A DNA stretch of 64,000 nt from Talaromyces rugulosus (Eukaryota; Ascomycota; Eurotiomycetes; Eurotiales; Trichocomaceae), in NCBI RefSeq assembly GCF_013368755.1, contig NC_049562.1, positions 3,782,001 through 3,846,000 on the forward strand, given 5' to 3'. Under the pieces are notes generated by a model. That model worked only from the letters and a program-made list of their open reading frames with translations. It ran no database searches and was not told the origin of the DNA. The first letter of the stretch is position 1; every line of letters begins with the position of its first letter. This document shows, piece by piece, positions 12,185-23,560 of the stretch. The position numbers and the translations under genes are program-made.

Positions 12185-13404
12185 TTATTCCCACCCATTC
12201 TTCAGCCGCTCTCGATACTCTGCCACAATTTCCGGACTGACATTAGATCCTCCACAGACAATAATCACCACCCGACTATTCGGAGTCAAATCCCCTCCCA
12301 CAGCTTCTCTCAGCCGCTTCCCCAGAGCCACATCGACAGAGACGCCACACGCCAGCTCAACAAGCATACGCGTCGTATCAGCAAACGTAACCACGCCCCT
12401 GGCAGCTTCAGCATCAGATGCAACCACGCTCGTAACTTTGATTCCTTCGGGCGGCGAGTGCGCATTCTCAAACGCGCGTGGAGCCACCTGGAGCGCACCC
12501 AGTGAGTGGGCCATGGATGTGATCGCACTCAGAGACTGGAGCGAGCCTTTTTGCAACGAGTATGCCAGCGAATCCGCTCCTTGGGTTTCAACAGCGAGAA
12601 CGTCCACGGGTTTTGTGTTTTTTGATGTGGAAGGGTGTTTCTTGAAATGCTCGTCGAGTCCCTGGATAATGCCATTGAACAGTCCACCGCCTCCAACACT
12701 GCACACAATCACATCGGCTGGGAACCTGCTTTCCTCCTCATCTTCTCCTCGAGGGGGTAGCTGACCAGCCAGCTCAGAAATCAGGGTCGCATTCCCATTC
12801 CAGACATACGGGTGGTCAAACGGCGGGAGGTAGAGATTGTTACTACTATTTTTTGTTTCTGCGTCGTTGAAGAATCTCTCACGGAGATAGGAGTCGGCAT
12901 CAAACCAGCTCGCTCCGTGCTGAATAACCTCTGTCGCGCCGACATCTTTCAACTTTTCAATCATCATTGGCTTGGTGCTCAGAGGCACTACGACTGTGCA
13001 CAGGCAGCCGAGATCCCGTGCTGCAATCACAGCGGCGAGGCCGGCATTGCCTCCTGAGGAAATAAAACAGTGTAGCTGTTTTCCTCGGTTGGCTGGGTCC
13101 TGCAGGTGGGTGAGGATCAGATTTCCGACTCCTCTTTTATGCAAAGCGTTAGCTATGCGTCGACTAGTAAGGCAGGTTGATAATAGAACTTGCCTTGATT
13201 TAAAACTCCCCGAGGGCTGTAAAGAGTCTAGCTTTAGGAACACTCGACTAGAAGGTTTTTTGTAAGTTGGAATATTGCCTAAAGGGGTAATAAAAAAAAG
13301 AGTGCTCACCATCCAGCGCTATTTGACAGTGCTGTTGATTCAACCAGCGGGGATTCGATCCAGGGTTTTCTCCTCTGCGAGGTGTCTGCTGGGATTGAGT
13401 CCAT
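12185..13404 (-). CDS. L-serine/L-threonine dehydratase (PLP-dependent)
   Basis: Fold-type II PLP enzyme that deaminates L-serine or L-threonine to a 2-oxo acid and ammonia. Three exons (13404-13310, 13247-13194, 13133-12185) give 365 residues, the usual size. The PLP-lysine segment is LQPSGSFKSRG, which spans an exon junction. SSGGNAGLA binds the cofactor phosphate, and VCSVGGGGLFNG is the second glycine loop. Intron 1 must use the acceptor at 13248 to give SAGCRVFLKL. Intron 2 (13193-13134) starts GCAAGT and is a GC-AG intron; reading through it destroys the conserved KSRG-VGNL join. Alternatives within the family (serine racemase, threonine deaminase) are less likely because no C-terminal regulatory domain is present. 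Confidence 0.92.
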
Positions 13405-13776
13405 TTTTCTTTATAGAATAAAAATAAAATAAAGATAAAGACTTTTACGTTAATTCCGGGGTTGTGTTGTTGCCGTGTCGATACCAGTCACTTGCTTCCT
13501 GCGCGAGCAGAATGTTTGACAAGGGCAGCAAATAGAAAGCTTCAAGGGGTATCAGCAATATATGCAAGAGTATGTTTATTCAATAAAAAAAATTATAAGA
13601 AAAAATAGCATCGAGGACGAAGCATGGGAGATTTAATAGTAGCACTGTCGGGCCACGCCCTTCGAGTGACCCGGCGGGCCCACCTTCCTTCCCCTCCTGC
13701 TTACTTGGTCTAGAAGCAACTGGAATAAATTTATCGAATTGATCTACATTTAGCTTCTCCAGCTCCAAGACTTGAA
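13405..13776. other. Intergenic
   Basis: A spacer holding the upstream region of the dehydratase gene and the 3' end of the GH78-like gene. No extra gene is supported. Confidence 0.45.
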
Positions 13777-15999
13777 TTATTTTCCGACTCTGATCCGATA
13801 GGCGCCCCCAGAACTGATCGAGATCGTTTTTGTTTCATCGCTGCTTGCCCATTTCAGCGCCTTTCCATTTAATGTCACCGATTTCGTCTTCTTTCCTCCA
13901 CCGGGCGAAGGCAGGATGACCACCCCTTCGGTTTCTTCAGGCACGTCAAAAGACAACTCATACGATCCATCAGTAGTGTCCCTGTTCCATGCAGCCTGAT
14001 ACTTGCCCTTGGACGTGGTGAACCCGCCTTGCACAGATGTGAGGTCGCCAAACTGCGGCGCAATCTGCCAGGTCGAGCCCAGTCGCCCGGTGACTGACAG
14101 ACCAAGCACATAGTTTGTCAGAGCCGACGTGGGACCGGACGACCAGCCGTGCGAGTGCGAGATGTATGATGCATCGTAGTAATAGCCACGGCTGCTTCGG
14201 TACCCAAACGTTGCGTTTTGCAAATACCCTTCGATGACGGTGCTTTCTGTGCCGTTTGGATTATTGATATACCAGCCCCAAGATCGTCGGATCAGGTCCA
14301 GGGCTCTGTCGGGTCGACCTGCTACAAAGTGGGCTTGGATTTCAAAGGAGGAGATGAATGGGGAGATGTTCTCTGGCAGTTCTGGGGCTACGGCGCCGAT
14401 CGGAGTCCAGTTCTCGGTCAGTCTTTGGGATATTTTGGCGACGCGGTTTGTGTCTGCAATGCCAAAGAGGATGGACATGCTGTTGGCATCTTGCGGATGC
14501 AGTTTTGTGTCTGTAGCGTTGTCCTTAAAGGCACCGTAGCTGTCATCGAAGCAATACTTGTTGATTGCGGTCTGAAGGCTTTCTGCCCTTGTGGTCCAAG
14601 TACTAGACAAGTCCGTCGTGTTGTCGGCCCATTCTGCAAGTTCGGCACCGGTTTTGAGCGTTTGGTGCAAGCTTCGGTTTTCTGTCAGTGGATACAAAAA
14701 CTCTCTCTCCGGATACTTCCAGACTTACATCATCTGTGCCTCGGAGTTGTTGAATCCCTGCTGCCATCTTGCCCAGTCCCTAAGGCCCGTCACGTTTAAG
14801 AGACCGCTTGGAAAGTCGACCTTGGCGTAGATGTAATCCATTGCCTTTTGATACCCATTCCAGTTTGCTTCAAGAAATGTTGTGTCGTTTGTGAACAAGA
14901 CATAATTGTATGTTCCAATCATGGACCACATATGGTACGTATCAGAGCTTTGTTGGCTCAGAGGCGGGCCAGATTCGGCAAAGGAACCGTCTGCATTCTA
15001 TAAAAATTATCAGCTCAACAAGCCTATTTCCCTAGATATGACTTTTAGACTTACCTGCGTGTCATACATGACCTGCAGCGCATTCTTCACACTGTCGAGG
15101 TCACCGATACTAACAAAAGACGAGGGAACGGCAATGCCCATATCTCCCGGCCAAACAGCTCGGTCTCGCTTGGCGCCGTCAACTATAATGGTATCTCCAG
15201 GTCCCAGCGTGGCGTTGTTATCCCATCCATAAGCCACCGTGGGGATTTGCCGGCCAGTGTCCACAGGCACTGCATTCGTCTGCACCGTGTATGCACCACT
15301 GTACCAAATACGATTGAGAAGCTCATCATTACTATGAAAATAGCCCTGGTAGGCGCGCAGATTCGACCATGTGGGCTGGAAGCCAATTTCTAGGGAAACA
15401 TCGGATACGTCGAGAGTTGTTGTTGTTGCGTTGTCGGCTGTCGTGGTGAGGAATACAGTTAGATATCTGAATCCACCGCGCAGTTTCTTGTCGGGCATTG
15501 TGTAAGCTCCCTTGCCGGCAGCTGTGATATCGTACGACAAATGCCCGTCTCCGAGTTTGAATGCTCCATTTGACGAGTCAGAGACTTGTCCGACCCAGTT
15601 CTTGGCCTCTGTAAATGCTAGGTTCAAGCTTCCTCCTACAGCTGAAGCGGTATACTCGACTGTGACGATCCCGCCAACCTCGAGGCCAAAGTCGAAGATG
15701 ATTTGGGAGCCATTGCCTTTAAGTATATTGTGACCTGAGCCGGTTTGAAAGATACTCCTAGATTTAGATTCAACATGGAGGATACTCTTTGGACGGACTG
15801 TCCGTGACGCAGGGGCATAGATGTTGCTTTCCCATTCCCCGGGGAACGAGGTGTCTATAGGGCCTGAGCAGGTGGTGTTTCGCCAGCAGGAGGATCTCGC
15901 AGCATTGGACAGGATGGACAGAGCGAGTATCCAAAAGTGGATGAGGATGAGCTTGGCCATGGATGCCATGGCTTGAATGATCAATATATCACTTGGCAC
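13777..15999 (-). CDS. Secreted GH78-like (six-hairpin) glycosidase, probable alpha-L-rhamnosidase
   Basis: Three exons (15999-15055, 14997-14729, 14671-13777) encode 702 residues; a second ATG at 15969 would give 692. The N-terminus KLILIHFWILALSILSNAA looks like a signal peptide. The layout is an N-terminal beta domain, an (alpha/alpha)6 barrel and a C-terminal beta domain, as in GH78. Motifs include IPVDTGRQIP-like VPVDTGRQIPTVAYGWD, KRDRAVWPGDMGI (the region of the GH78 general acid), ESTVIEGY and SHGWSSGPTSALTNYVLG. Intron 2 (14728-14672) seems to skip an AG that lies 3 nt after the branch site. It is divergently transcribed from the GH28 gene at 16596. It probably hydrolyses terminal rhamnose of pectin or glycosides; substrate is inferred. 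Confidence 0.88.
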
Positions 16000-16595
16000 A
16001 ATATGCGTTTTCTACTACAGTGATCATCAACCAGGCCACATGATGCAGGGCAAACACTACCATGGAAGAAAGAAAAACAAAAGGCGATCAGTATTTGTAC
16101 CACCCCTCGATTAACAGAAGCTTTTCTTTCATGCACCGAATACCCGGTAGAACAAAATAATAATAAGAGGGGGTATCCAGTCCGTTGTCCTTATTGGTGG
16201 GAAATATTGTCAAAGTAGCGGAATCCCAAGTATTAAGAACACCCTAAACACGCTCTAGCACTCTCTAAACACGCATGTTGGACGAATAGGGTCCAATCGG
16301 GGTACGCTTGTTACCCCAGTTTTCCCCCCGCACGGGGGGTTATCCATGCATCGCCGGATAAATGCTTTTTAGTCTCCCTTTCTTTCGGAGTGAAATGTAC
16401 CGAGATGAAACTTTTCTTCTTCTTCTTCGTAGGGTGCTAGACTGGCAATCAATCGCAATTGTCATAGCAGCGGCGTGGCAAGATTCATATTTTTGGTCTG
16501 AGCGTATCAATTGATATAAAGACAAACTTCTGCTGAAATCACCCGTCAACTTAGGCAAATCCAACGTTTTCACTTGCCAAAAAAACAAAACAAAA
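16000..16595. promoter_or_regulatory. Shared divergent promoter of the GH78-like and GH28 genes
   Basis: The two carbohydrate-enzyme genes fire outward from this 596-bp region. It has a CCAAT box near 16293 and a CCCCCC-GCAC-GGGGGG inverted repeat at 16324-16339, which includes one CreA-type SYGGRG match (GCGGGG read on the minus strand, 16326-16331). Binding is inferred from sequence only. Confidence 0.55.
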
Positions 16596-18044
16596 ATGCG
16601 TTGGCTCAAGAGCTTTGTGGCTTTCTCCTGCGTCTCTGCTGCAGTAGCAAACAGTAGCGCTATAACACAAAAAGACAATGTCTGTACAGTCAAAGCTTTG
16701 GGGAATAAGAAAAACGATGTCCCCAATATTCTAGATGCATTTCGGCGCTGTGGAAATGGAGGAAGAATTGTTTTTCCAGAGGATCAGAACTACTGGATTG
16801 GGACTCGGTTGAATCCTGTTGTGGATGACGTTCTTATTGAATGGCGCGGAACCTGGACGGTATTTGTTTTCTTTCTCTAAAAGCTATTCCTAGTTCAATG
16901 CTGACTTACTAGCAGTTCTCAGACAACCTCGACTACTGGCGCAATAACTCGTATCCTATAACGTTCCAAAACCATCACGCCGGTTTCATCCTTAGCGGCA
17001 AAGGGATCACCATCGAGGGATACGGCACGGGGCAAATCCAAGGTAATGGCAATGCCTGGTACAATGCCGAAGAAGGAGATACGCAGCCTGGAAGACCAAT
17101 GCCATTTGTTTTCTGGAATGTATCCAATGTGCTGGTGGAAGACTTTAAAATCATCGACCCTCCTCTATGGGCTCTCAACATCATGAACGGGACGTATCTG
17201 CGTTTTAATAACATTTATGTCAATGCTACGGCCGTGAATGCCCCGTATGGAAGCAACTGGGTGCAGAACACAGACGGTTTTGGTGAGTCTCGAGTTTGCT
17301 TTTTTTCTTCTTCCTGTAGTCAACTGGGCTAATGAAGGTTAGATACCATGGACGTTGACAACGTCGAGCTCAATGGCCTTGTATACCAAGGCGGAGACGA
17401 CTGTATCGCGATTAAACCTCGCTCGTACAACGTCCGCGTCACCAATGTGACTTGTCATGGCGGTAACGGTATCGCCATTGGAAGTCTTGGTCAGTATCTC
17501 GAGGATTCATCTGTCGAAAATGTAGTGGTGGATAACGTCAAGGTATTACCCATTCACTTTTCCAAGTTGATCCGAAAATTCTGATTATCTATCACAGATT
17601 ATTCGTTACAACGAAGACATGCACAATTCCGCGTATATCAAAACCTGGATCGGGGTGCAGCTTCCCCAAAGCTCCTACGAAAGCGCCGGAAAGCCAAACG
17701 GCGCCGGCTGGGGATCAGTCGAAAACATTGTATTCTCAAATTTCGACATCCAGGGAGCCAACGCCGGTCCTGGAATTTCACAAGGCAGCGGAGACAACGG
17801 GTCGTATCCGGGGACCAGTCTGATGCAGGTTTCTAACGTTGCCTTTGTCAATTTCACGGGATATCTCAATAGCGCGCCAAAAGGCGATGTGGTTGCTACA
17901 ATTTCCTGCTCCAAGGTGCACCCGTGTTATAATATTGCGTTTGATAATGTAGATATTCATCCGGCGCAGAACATTTCCTCGTTTGGAGGGGTTTCCTGTG
18001 ACTATACTGCGTCAGGTGGTGTTAACGGGCTGTCAGGGTGCTGA
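16596..18044 (+). CDS. Secreted GH28 exo-acting pectin hydrolase (rgx-like)
   Basis: Four exons (16596-16859, 16916-17282, 17343-17542, 17598-18044) encode 425 residues with a signal peptide (RWLKSFVAFSCVSAAVANS). It forms a parallel beta-helix of the GH28 polygalacturonase family. Catalytic blocks are NTDGFDTMDV and GGDDCIAIKPRS. The block normally read GHG is GNG here (CHGGNGIAIGSLG), and the RIK block is YIK (NSAYIKTW). These variants, with many N-glycosylation sequons, resemble fungal exo-polygalacturonase/rhamnogalacturonan hydrolase (rgx) relatives rather than endo-enzymes. All introns are GT-AG. It shares its promoter with the GH78-like gene. The exact substrate (galacturonate or rhamnose ends) cannot be decided from sequence. 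Confidence 0.88.
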
Positions 18045-18519
18045 TACGTCCTATACCCCAGATTTTAGATAGCTTTATTTTTGATATTCATCAAATATAT
18101 ATATTCCAAATTACTAGCTTTGATAGTACGCAGTGAGAATGAACTACATGTAGATGCACAATCTATGCCAATTGACTGGCATCAATTGATCCCGATGCCT
18201 ATTTTGGTATGACAATATCTTTTATTTAACAGTCATAAAATTTTAAAAAGACTAAAGAAAATAGATTACCAGTAATATAGCTTTCTCATGTTTCGATTTT
18301 CTAATCCTTCCTAACCCTAAGCCATCGAATTTTGCCTCTTTGGGAAGAAAGTGGAGGTGGTCCGTGCACCGGATCTTAATCGCGTTTTCGACGCGTCTTC
18401 GGCCGATCGTCTCTTCGACAAGCCCCTCTTGAGCACGACACAAGCAAATACTCTATTCAACCAGCTTATCAAGCTCGAGTGCAGGCGCATTCATTTGGAT
18501 ATTCTCACGGCCACTCAGA
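18045..18519. other. Intergenic
   Basis: A 475-bp spacer between two plus-strand genes. It holds the GH28 3' end and the Nse3 promoter. Nothing else is recognised. Confidence 0.45.
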
Positions 18520-19647
18520 ATGCCTTTGGTGCGCAAACGCCCCGTTGTATGTGCACTTTGATGATTTCCATTTCCATCTCAAGCTAACTCATTCCCTAGG
18601 AGCAGCACGACGACTCAGATTCCAGCCCAGAAAATGGCACACCTGCCCACCACCCACAGCAGCGCCGCCGTCAATCCGACGAAGACAACGACGAGCAGTC
18701 CGCTGCGTCCGATAGCGATGACGATCAACACCGTGCTCCGAACAGTATGGATGTGATGGTCAAGAAAATGGTGCGCCTGGCGCTCTCAAGCGAGTTTGCG
18801 CGGTTGCCGATTCGGCGCACAGATATCAGTGCCAAAGTGCTAGGCGAGCAAGGGTCGAGACAGTTCAAGTTCATCTTTGATGAAACGCAGAAGGTTTTGC
18901 GTAGTCGGTTTGGGATGCAACTGGTGGAATTGCCTGCGAGGGAAAAGGTTACGATTACGCAGCGAAGGGGTCAGTTGCAGCTCTATTTTTTATTTTTTTT
19001 TGAGAACGAAAAACTGACCGTTTGTAGCTGCGCAAAAAGTTGAGAAACCGTCAACGGCCTCCAAGTCCTGGATCGTGATGAGCGTACTACCCTCTGCCTT
19101 TCGCGTGCCAGAAATCCTACCCCCCGCCAAAGCTCCATCAGTCTTCACCGAAAGCACCTATACTGCGCTCTACACTTTCCTAATTTCCCTCATCACTCTA
19201 TCCGGTGGCTCCATTCAAGAGCAAAAATTGGACCGCTACTTGCAACGAACCAATACCGACCAATACACCCCAGTGGACCGCACCGATCGTCTGCTACAAC
19301 GCATGTGCAAGGACGGATACCTTGTTCGGAATCGAGAAATGGACGGCGGCGAGGAAATTATCGAGTACATGGTCGGTCCCCGAGGGAAGACCGAGGTGGG
19401 CGAAAGTGGTGTCTCCGGGTTAGTCAGGGAAGTCTACGGGAAACAGTTATCCGGCAATACTTCGCAAGAAGACCTTGATGAGACTTTCGAGGCGAGACTA
19501 GCACGGAGTGTGCGTGGAAATCGCGGCAACGCTCTAGTTGAGCCGGATAATAATGATGCTCCTCCAGAGGAAACCAACAGTCGGAGGAATCAGTCGAATC
19601 GACGGAATACACGCAACCGCGGTGCAGATGATGACGATGACTATTAG
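18520..19647 (+). CDS. nse3: Smc5-Smc6 complex subunit Nse3 (MAGE domain)
   Basis: Nse3 pairs with Nse1 and Nse4 in the Smc5/6 DNA-repair complex in the nucleus. Three exons (18520-18546, 18600-18969, 19028-19647) give 338 residues. After an acidic, Ser/Gln-rich leader, the MAGE homology domain starts about residue 75 (MDVMVKKMVRLALSS) and continues with GEQGSRQFKFIFDETQKVL, KSWIVMSVLP and the winged-helix part YTALYTFLISLITLSGGSI. It closes with LQRMCKDGYLVRNRE and EYMVGPRGKTEVG. A low-complexity tail ends in RGADDDDDY. The start is the short exon MPLVRKRPV. Introns are GT-AG. Confidence 0.9.
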
Positions 19648-20317
19648 TCTGAATTTAGAATAATGATTAGAGCTACTTATACCCTAATGACAAAATGATA
19701 ACCGTTTGCGGAATACAATTGTTACTAGACATTCTCATAGCTACTTCGGCTAGCTTATTCTTCTCTAATAGTAGTATGGTTCCAACAATAACACAGAAAA
19801 CAGGATGACGTTTACGCTAACCTCCTGTTATCTGTTAGGTATGTTTACTTCTCCTGTTGATAATTTCAAGGCGGTCCTTGAAGCATTGCCCTGGCTTCTT
19901 GCTAGACTTGAGACTTATATGATTCATAAATTAGGGTCTGGATTAAGCCTACATTTATACGCCAGGAATTCCGTCGAACCCGTTGAGCAGGCTCCGGGAA
20001 TTGCATAAGCTTTGGAATATGATGTTATACCATTTTAGACATTCTATAGAAGATTTTCAAAAATCTCTCAACTCCCTAATCCTTTGTGCCCTAAAGAATT
20101 GTTAGTATAAGGGAATCTAATACAAACACTTATTTCTAAATTTACCCACAATTCACGTGATGCCCCCACGACTTATATAAGGTGGATTCCTTATTTTCTC
20201 CACATATGGGCCTACCCGGCACTATTTTCGGCACAGTGTTTATCCGGTTGCCGCTGGTCGAGTCACGACCCTGGAGGGCTTCATCACCATCCTAAATTAT
20301 GCGAGCTTTTATATATC
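19648..20317. other. Intergenic
   Basis: A 670-bp AT-rich spacer. A short open frame near 19805 has no recognisable domain and is not called. Confidence 0.4.
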
Positions 20318-22131
20318 ATGACGTCTCTGAGGACTTTAAGAAGAGTTATCAGGGCGACACTACCCCGATTTAATTGCATGTCTCTTTCCGTTTCTCTCTC
20401 AAGAACCACCGACCATCCCAGTAAGCTCGTCGAGAGACATTTGCCTGAATATTTACTAAGTTCATTTTTCAAGATTTGCCCCATTCGTTCCAAAAGGAAT
20501 GGGACCCTTTCTTTTCATATACATCTGGGCGCTGGCTATGGAACGAAGAAGCCCAGCTTCTTAAGCGGTACCAACCCTTCAATGTCGAGGAATTGAAGGA
20601 AATAGCGGCCAGATCAGTTGATGCGAAAACCTGCGTCAAAATAACAAAATTACCGGAAGGCTCATACAACAAGGCCTTTCTATTGACAATGGATAATGAT
20701 GTCCAGGTCATTGCAAAAATCCCAAACCCTTACATTCCTCAAGAGTTCGCCACAGCCAATGAAGTTGCAACGCTTGACTTTCTTCTTAACGAGCTTGGTA
20801 TACCTGTCCCGCGAGTTTTTGCGTGGAGCAGTAAGAAAGACCAGCCTGTTGGAGTGGAATATATCATCATGGAAAAAGCCCCTGGGAACGAGTTGAGCAA
20901 AAGTTGGGGTACTATGGATATTTCGGATAAAGTGGACATTGTGTCTCAGTTGGCCAAAATTCTAGCCAAAATAGCTGCTGTCGACTTCGGTCATTATGGA
21001 AGCTTGTTCTACAGAGACGATATTGAGAATGGTATCAATGTCCCTGGGATTGCTGATCGGTTTTGCATCGGACCCACTTCTGATTTCCGATTTTGGGAAG
21101 AGGAGAGGAAGTTCATGAACGCGTATAGGGGTCCTTGTAAGTTTACCGTAATTATAATTATATGGATGCAACTAATAAGAGACCGAACAAAATCAGGGTC
21201 GTCATTCAGGTCGTACGCAATAGATATCGCCAGGCGAGAGAAGGAATGGATCAGTCAATATGCAAATCCTCGTCCCCCCGCAGACCCCTTGAGACAGTCC
21301 GATAGCCAAGAGTCTCCTGATTCCCACATTAAAATCCTCGAAAAATATCTAGAAGTTATACCTCATTTGATACCATCACACCCGGGTCTAAATCGCTCTG
21401 TACTTTGGCACCCTGATTTACACTTTGGTAATATATTTGTGAAAGAAAACCGGGTTGTCAGCGTCATTGATTGGCAAGGCTGTTCATGTCTTCCGGTTTT
21501 TCACACATGCAGGATACCAAAGTTCCTGAAAATTCACGGCCCATTCCTTTTCGACCTCCCCCCGGCCGCGGGCCTCACGCCACAAGAAAAAGAGGACAAT
21601 TTACAGAGATATCAGCTTACACAACTTCAGAGGCTTTATATTTCCAAATTCCGTGAAATCGACAATGACGTCTTTTCTGCTCTTTCATTTCCCCAAGCCT
21701 TAACTCGACAACAGCTGATTGATTTTTCAGGGTACACATGGGATGATGATGGACTGTTTCCTTTCCGAGAGATGATGGTTCGAACACGACGTGAATGGAT
21801 GGAATTAACGGGTCAGCCACAGTCCTTATGTCCTGTGACATTTACCGCTGATGAGCTTGCGTCTCATGTTGCCGAAGCGAAGAACTGGGAAGATCGCAAA
21901 GACCTCTTCGATGCTCTTGGAGTGCCCCTTGATGGCTGGGTACATCTTGAAGACTTTGAGGCGAAGGTGGAGGCAATGCGGAATCTGGTGAGTTCAGTCA
22001 TAGACTTAGCGGATGACAAGGAGGCTGTTAAGCACGCACTAAGAGCTTGGAAACTGTCGGAATCAGGACCGGCTAGCCTATCCCCTTATATCCATTCACT
22101 TAATGCTAACACCAAAAATATCCACCTATAA
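20318..22131 (+). CDS. Aminoglycoside-phosphotransferase-fold protein (Aim9-like)
   Basis: Three exons (20318-20420, 20474-21136, 21197-22131) encode 566 residues. The basic, Ser/Thr-rich N-terminus (MTSLRTLRRVIRATLPRF) looks like a mitochondrial presequence. The kinase-like fold shows a phosphate loop (LPEGSYNKAFLL), a VAF-type Lys block (VQVIAKIPNP), the Brenner catalytic loop HPDLHFGNIFV (Asp and Asn intact) and the DFG-equivalent VIDWQG. This combination marks the fungal APH family that includes mitochondrial Aim9/Fmp29-type proteins; the substrate is unknown. Intron 2 (21137-21196) restores RGPW-SSFRSY. It has many paralogues in fungi, so exact orthology to Aim9 is not certain. Confidence 0.82.
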
Positions 22132-22826
22132 AGCATCCTTATAGTCAGATTCAACACCATGTGCAGCAATAAGCTACTTCACTACTACTTCATACCCCCT
22201 CTAGGCCCTCTCTGAAGCAATAGACAGTAGTGTTTACTATCAACAATGCTATTTGACCAAAGATATTTCTAATAACCCGAAACCTTCACGGATATGTGTT
22301 CAATCAGGGAGTGACTTTGTATTGCACCAATAGTGTCTGGTCACAAGCTCTCAGACAAGGAGCAGTACGACAAAGACCTTAACAGTGACAAGGCTGCACT
22401 TGAGATATACCCTAAACATGGCAGTGTCGGCTAATGGTAGCAATTTATCAAATCGAACAATGATTGGTGTATGATGTGGTTGTGCTTGCGGTGGTTAGTG
22501 CAATATAGCATATGAAACCGTGAAATTCGACGGATTTGAACCTCCTTGTAACAATGTTTGAATACGCTCCATAATAAATTTAAATAAATGACGCAGGATT
22601 TTCCTGAGATGAGAGTAAAGCAGTTCATTCTCTACGAGGATTCCACGGACAGCACTGCCTTGCAAGTAGCTAGTCTAACAAGACTTTTTAATTTGAATTA
22701 AGGGCCGATAGGGTCACAGCGCAAAATACAGCGAAGGGTGAATCAGCTATCATAATCAGTTAGTACTTAATTATTATCACAACAACAAAGGTGCTTTGCA
22801 TCTCTTGTTTCTACTCGACATAGTCG
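22132..22826. other. Intergenic, AT-rich
   Basis: No gene is recognised. Composition shifts to AT-rich, starting the accessory stretch that reaches 25.6 kb. Confidence 0.4.
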
Positions 22827-23560
22827 TCATTCTGCTACTACACGTCGACGGTTCAAAGTAAAGCGGCGAAAGTCGATGATCAAAGCACGCCCAAGCTCTT
22901 TACTCCAGAGGACATTTTTCGCTAAATCGATTGTACCTAGAAAAACAGGTACGGCTAATCCTTGAGCCTTCTGCAGGATTCGATAAACCTCTACTTCGCG
23001 TGAGACTTCTTCCCATAAACGAGAAATTGTGCCTTTTCCGACAACAGTATAGCCATACTCCATGCAAGTAAGTTTAAACGGCGCACCGTATGAGCCACTG
23101 CCGCCAAAGGGAATGCAACGGTTGATATTTTCGTCAAGATCATTTTTTAACAAAATGACCAGGCCCTCTGCAGAGATGCGATGCAGAGTAAGGTCATTTT
23201 GACCTCGACGATGGTGCTCCACATTTGGACACAGATCGTCTAGAGCACCCCCGGTCTGCAAACCGAGTAGACATCGTTGTGTGCAAAACTGTGCAGTGCG
23301 GCGTTGTGAATGGTCTCCCTTATGATTCCCCATCTCTTGCTGGTGAGGCAATCGCTATGCGGACAGTGAAGATGTGACTTAGCTGTATCTCTGTTTCCGG
23401 CCAGTTGCTTGGCTTGTACCGGAACCGGAAGATTTGGGAGACAGTGAGCGTTGTCGGGTCTCTGAGTGTGCACTGATCTGAGATGGTATTGACATCTTAC
23501 GGCCCTCTGATGGAGATTGTAGCGCTGGTGATGGTGACGATGCCGGTTCATAAACTCGGG
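22827..23560 (-). pseudogene. Fragment of a fungal kinase-like family protein
   Basis: The minus strand contains blocks of a fungal protein-kinase-like family that is repeated in many genomes. The blocks run CTQRCLLGLQTGGALDDLCP, then PFGGSGSYGAPFKLTC, then YGYTVVGKGTISRLWEEVSR. REVEVYRILQKAQGLAVP and FLGTIDLAK follow. The frame then jumps directly to NVLWSKELGRALIIDFRRF, which in relatives is the catalytic-loop and DFG-like region. The middle of the domain is missing, so an internal deletion is likely. Upstream, about 23500-23380 reads SQISAHSETRQRSLSPKSSG in another frame and then stops. This is a relic rather than a working gene. Confidence 0.6.
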
